Source: Paragyromitra xinjiangensis (taxonomy: Eukaryota > Ascomycota > Pezizomycetes > Pezizales > Discinaceae). From it: 64,000 nucleotides of DNA. Positions 60,111-64,000 of this stretch are shown here, piece by piece. The stretch is from contig JBCAMK010000021.1 of the NCBI GenBank assembly GCA_038503065.1, positions 930,001 to 994,000 of the forward strand, given 5' to 3'. Each line of letters opens with the position of its first letter. The first letter of the stretch is position 1. The notes beneath the pieces are model-generated. The model saw only the letters and a program-made list of their open reading frames with translations. It was not told where the DNA came from and ran no database searches. The position numbers and the translations under genes are program-made.

Positions 60111-61460
60111 ATGTGAGTGGAGGGGAATTGATGACTTGCTTTGATGTATGTTGCTTTTGTTACAGGGTTCGGGTGCACTGTGAAAATATCTTTTTGGCTT
60201 TTTAGCTTTCTTTTCTTGCTTCTTTTGTTGTTGAAATTGGGAGAGTTATTGATGGAATTATGGAAGTGTGAATAAATGGTTTCTTTAAGACGCTTGTTAT
60301 CTTGTCTTTCTTTTCCTGTGATAAAACGAGTGACTGGTCATGATTGAGGGTAGCTAAGGACTGACCAAAACCCGCCAGACAAACAGTGATTTCCGATACT
60401 ATGGACTACAGAATGAGAGGATACACAATGACTACCATCTCCAGTCGTATTTGCGATAATAGAGAGTCCAACGAGACTCTGGCCAGCATTGTGAGGAAGC
60501 GCGAGTGATTCTTCATGACAGCCCAGCAGAGTTCCGCCGATAGGGAAACTAGCCTCTCAGAGGGATTTAGATGCAAGTGAGGGCTAATAAAGATACCACC
60601 AGAATAACCTAAAGTTAAACCTAGTATAAGGCACAGATACCTCAACCCACCAGATCACTCGGAAAACGGTGTCACGTGTAGTTTACGCAGATATACCAGT
60701 AAGTTACGCATTTTCAAAAGACCTAGCCGCCATACGCCGACAAATGCTGCACCTAAATAGCCGCGGGTGTGATTTACACACAAAACATCATTTATTGCGT
60801 GCTCCGGGTAATCGGAATGTCGAGGCTACTAATCAATGGCAATGACAGTAATCATTACCGTAGTCCTAGACGCAGAAGCACATTGTATCCGCTCGGATCC
60901 CCACAACATATCCAAAACATAGCAAAACGATTAAGAAAAGGGGTAAGGGCCTGAATTATAGGTAAAAAGATGATGGTGTCAATTTCTCCAGTGGGGGTTA
61001 TTGCACGGTAAAGTGGAGATGCTGGGGGAAAGAGTTACTCATCTAAGCAACTGATATTTTTCGAAGATAATGAGAAATGGCGATTTCTAAAGTGTAGATG
61101 ATTTTATTAGAATAATAGGGGAGATGTTCACGTAGTTAGAAGGTGATATGTATGCTTACTACCAAGCTCTCACCGTTTTGGGATTACAGACATCGCGGCT
61201 GTAGGTACATGTAGGTACATGTTAGCTGACAGATTAGAGCTAGAGTTGTTTATAACTAATGTCTGTAAGACCTAACTCTGCACGAGAAAATTACTCCTTC
61301 GATCCCAGAAACCGGAGCTTCAAAACAACCAGCAGCACCGAACCAGATCAAGAACCTAAAAACGCGACGTGACATCCTTATCGATAAGAAACCTTGGCAC
61401 ACCTTCGTCATACGGAACCCTACATCCCACCCCCTTCAACACACCCAAAACCGCAACGCA
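60111..61460. other. Intergenic, no gene seen
   Basis: CSN12 3' flank and unassigned sequence. A direct repeat of AGGTACATGT occurs near 61203-61220. Confidence 0.5.
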
Positions 61461-62240
61461 ATGGTAGAGACAACACCAGAAAACGAAAGCACCCCCGAAC
61501 CCACCAAAACGCCAATATCAAAACGCCAAACCGACCCCACTACAATCGCCCGCGAAGCGAAACGTCGTCGCCTCAATGTAGCAACTGATACCCTTTCGAA
61601 GCCCTTCCGTTCGCCCCTATTATCTAGACGAAAACCAAGCAACACCGAAAGCCCACCTCCATCTGGCTCACCGCCTTGTTCTGCAGATGCAACACCGTGT
61701 AAACCCCGTAAACCTCAGGTTGCGAGAGGTAGACGGATAGCTTCTGTGAAACAGCCTGCTGATCCTGAGTTGGCGGCACTGTATAAACGGCAGTCAGTGC
61801 TAGAATCAACGCTTCGCTCTAAGAAGGCCTCGTTGGAAATGGTCCTTCAGGCTTTGAAGATTGAGACAGCTGGTCCGGAAGACTCGGATGAGAAACTAGA
61901 GGAGTTGATTGAGAAATGGAAGGGTGCTGCAAGAGGTGCTGCAGATGTGCTGTTTGAGTTTGCGAGTGAGAGGGTTAGTAATATGGGCAGTTCAGGGGGG
62001 TGGAAAGAGATGATTAGGCCGAAGAATCCTTGGGATGATGAGAAACCCCAGGTTGAGCAAAGGGAAAAGGTAGAGGAGGAAGACGATGACGTATGTTGCT
62101 TTGAGATCACTCAACCCCCTTTTTGCTAGTGCATGGGTTGATAGATAGGTGCGTAGTTTACGATGGAGGTTATGTTGAAGACACTTCATATCGACTTAAA
62201 ACTCATCGGTTACGATCGTGAGAGGGAATGTTGGAGCTGA
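61461..62240 (+). CDS. SFR1: Recombination mediator Sfr1/Mei5 (Swi5 partner)
   Basis: Model: exons 61461-62090 and 62157-62240, giving 237 aa. The N-terminal half is polar and disordered and carries the SKPFRSPL motif seen in Sfr1/Mei5 proteins. A coiled coil follows (residues about 108-165, ALYKRQSVLESTLRSKKASL then LEELIEKWKGAARGAADVLF). The short second exon adds the conserved C-terminus FTMEVMLKTLHIDLKLIGYD. Swi5-Sfr1 loads and stabilises Rad51/Dmc1 filaments in homologous recombination, in the nucleus. Together with RMI1 at 5.2 kb it gives this window two recombination factors, but they are 55 kb apart and need not be linked. Without exon 2 the ORF ends in an unrelated tail, so the intron is well supported. 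Confidence 0.9.
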
Positions 62241-62985
62241 AAAATGTCCATATGGGGTATACGATGAAGCATGGAGACAGGGAAGACGTTGGAGACGCTA
62301 ATATATTGCAAAGTAACGATTCCCTTAGCTATACCTTGTACGTTTGGGGATATACTAACCTAACTTTGATCAGTGAAGGGATTACTATTTCCCTAGTGGC
62401 TAAGAGGAGGATTTACCAGGGGTGCTATCTTAAATTTGATATAATGATAACTAAGGCCTAACCTAAGTAATAGAAATCGCTAGAACACAGGAAAAAGCAA
62501 CCCGTTTCTGCCTTCTGATGCCGTGGTGGCACGCTTGGGCCATTTGATATTCTAGATCCCCTTATTCAACACCCGCGAAATAGAGAACCCACTTGGCCCC
62601 ACTACAATATGTTTTTCCTTTTTCCCCCAACCATACATGGAGCTCAGGGTCCAAAGATACCGCATGCATCTAAACCGCAGCGTAGAAAAAGCCATCCCAA
62701 CAAACAAGAGAAAAACAAAAAAAATCCCAAATACCAGTGAAACATTCGTCAAAACCCAGCAATAACACCTCGCACTTGCCCGAAACAAACCCGATTGCAT
62801 AACTATGACCTCATAGAACACCAACTGTTACAAAAACAGATGAAAAAAGACATCAAAATAAGCACTGACCCCCCCTCAGGGGCCTACCCGGCGGGCTGGA
62901 AGCTAGTGAGAGGCGTAGGGCTGGGATTAAGGCATGTAACGACAACAGCCGATTCTGAGCCGAATGATTAGGAAGGTCTGGACCG

Positions 62986-63025
62986 GTCTAGCCCAGCCCA
63001 ATCTAGAGTCTGGACTGGGCTAGAC
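62986..63025. repeat. Inverted repeat
   Basis: GTCTAGCCCAG (62986-62996) and its perfect reverse complement CTGGGCTAGAC (63015-63025) are separated by 18 nt. A further GGTCTAGAC occurs at 63062-63070. This could form a hairpin or be the end of a decayed element. Confidence 0.6.
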
Positions 63026-63410
63026 TGCGAAAATACCCAGCAACCAAGAAGTACACAGACCGGTCTAGACTAAAGCTAAATATTAACAGTAGTGAGTGAG
63101 TGATTCTTCATGATGTAAAAAAATTAGTCGTAAAGTAGGCAGAGACATATCATCACAAACAAAGTTTACAGCTCGCATGAGCTTGGGGCACATCTCTAGT
63201 GAAGTTTTTTGAGAACTGACGACTATCCTACTGTCGATTGCGAAACGGGGTAAAAAAAACCAATCTAGGCCTGGTCCAGTTTTAGAGAAAGGGGTTTGTT
63301 ATTCGCTAGTGTAGACGACCCATTGGGCTAAGACACCCCCGGATCAGCGCTCTCAACTATGCGCCGATCGAGCCGGCCTGTTTTGAACTCGGACCAAGCT
63401 GATTTTGAGC

Positions 63411-63440
63411 CCGATCGGGTTTGATCGGGTTTGATCGGAC
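63411..63440. repeat. Short tandem repeat of GATCGGGTTT
   Basis: Nearly three copies of the decamer GATCGGGTTT in a row. A simple tandem duplication in a gene-free region. Confidence 0.7.
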
Positions 63441-64000
63441 CTAATTCACATCTGGTCCATTCACTGAGTGACATAGTGATCTCTCCCGGGTTGTTTACCA
63501 AAATTCAACCAACTAAACAAAACTATATAGCTCAACCAACAATTAGGATTATTTGGAATAAGGGGAGGGGAACACAAGAGTAAACTTGTACTCCCAACAA
63601 CATTTTTGTCACAGCTTATTAGCTACCCGCGACAACATCATGAAATCTCTTCGCTCATGTGCAAGCGGGCCGCTACCACGGGTTACCATTAGTTTCCCCA
63701 CCTCGTATTCCGACGTCTTAGCATGTATTTCTATTGTTTTTTTCCTGTAGATCCGGTGAATTATTCACGATGTGACCGATTCAGGACAAGAAAACGAAAT
63801 GAGGGCGTATCGAGAGTGTGACAACACCATGCGAGCTACAGGCACTGCAGTCCCACTTATGCAATGGCTGGATTTGGTGCGGGGTTACGGAGTTCCCCGA
63901 AGATGAATTAAGCCTGGGATGAGGCGGTAAACAGCGGCAGGGTATATATACCGGTAATATGATCTTCTACTAACTATATATATAGCGGGAATATCATATG

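Larger units (their letters stand above)
62241..64000. other. Gene-free end of the window with repeats
   Basis: No coding region can be supported. It contains an inverted repeat around GTCTAGCCCAG and a short tandem GATCGGGTTT run, described separately. It is probably the edge of a repeat-rich region. Confidence 0.5.

Noticed and set aside
1..64000. tRNA, rRNA, CRISPR, bacterial operons or viral genes
   Set aside because: I found no credible tRNA B-box with matching arms, no rRNA and no CRISPR-like array; gene structure with introns is eukaryotic throughout, and no viral signature was seen.

Overview
This window looks like a chromosomal segment of a filamentous ascomycete (Pezizomycotina). 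The reasons are short introns (mostly 45-120 nt, GT...CTRAC/CTAAT...AG), a large-subunit catalase, a DUR3-type urea permease, a xylose reductase-type aldo-keto reductase, and several fungal accessory families (NACHT NLR, ankyrin proteins, DUF7025-like AAA+ ATPase, C2H2 protein). The class or species cannot be fixed from sequence alone. Gene models were spliced by hand and checked for frame across every junction; no transcript data were available.

Layout. 1-2718: no gene, one copy of a dispersed repeat. 2719-4633 (+): PA-TM-RING ubiquitin ligase. 5226-5957 (-): RMI1, a Sgs1/BLM-Top3 partner. 7179-9074 (+): F-box/ankyrin protein, perhaps with an extra 5' exon. 10973-12612 (+): CorA-like transporter. 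13730-14418 (-): ribosomal protein eL31. 15509-18072 (+): large-subunit catalase with a 10-nt microexon. 18753-20471 (+): C2H2 zinc-finger gene that appears broken, followed by a Sin3-type PAH-domain coding region to 21426. 23531-24821 (+): xylose/aldose reductase with a mitochondrial-like leader. 25503-25628 (+): possible 41-aa microprotein. 26215-28531 (-): urea transporter. 28.5-33.4 kb: gene-poor, repeat-bearing. 33418-34058 (-): Sec61 beta.

35.8-58 kb is an accessory block rich in STAND/repeat proteins: a NACHT NLR (35790-40251, +), a AAA+ ATPase (41196-43399, -), a polytopic membrane protein with a C-terminal ankyrin array (45092-49910, +) and a Ser/Thr kinase fused to an ankyrin array with ten nearly identical units (55377-58034, -). 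It is interrupted only by ribosomal protein eL20 (51442-52375, +). Two MITE-like elements (53826-53957 and 54677-55186) lie between eL20 and the kinase gene. Beyond it come CSN12/PCID2 (58693-60110, +), the recombination mediator Sfr1/Mei5 (61461-62240, +), and a gene-free, repeat-bearing end.

The housekeeping genes are intact and compact. The accessory genes are large and repeat-rich, and one is apparently decaying. The most interesting part is the kinase-ankyrin gene with its homogenised repeats and the NLR/ankyrin neighbourhood around it, a pattern known from fungal non-self recognition loci. That role is an inference.
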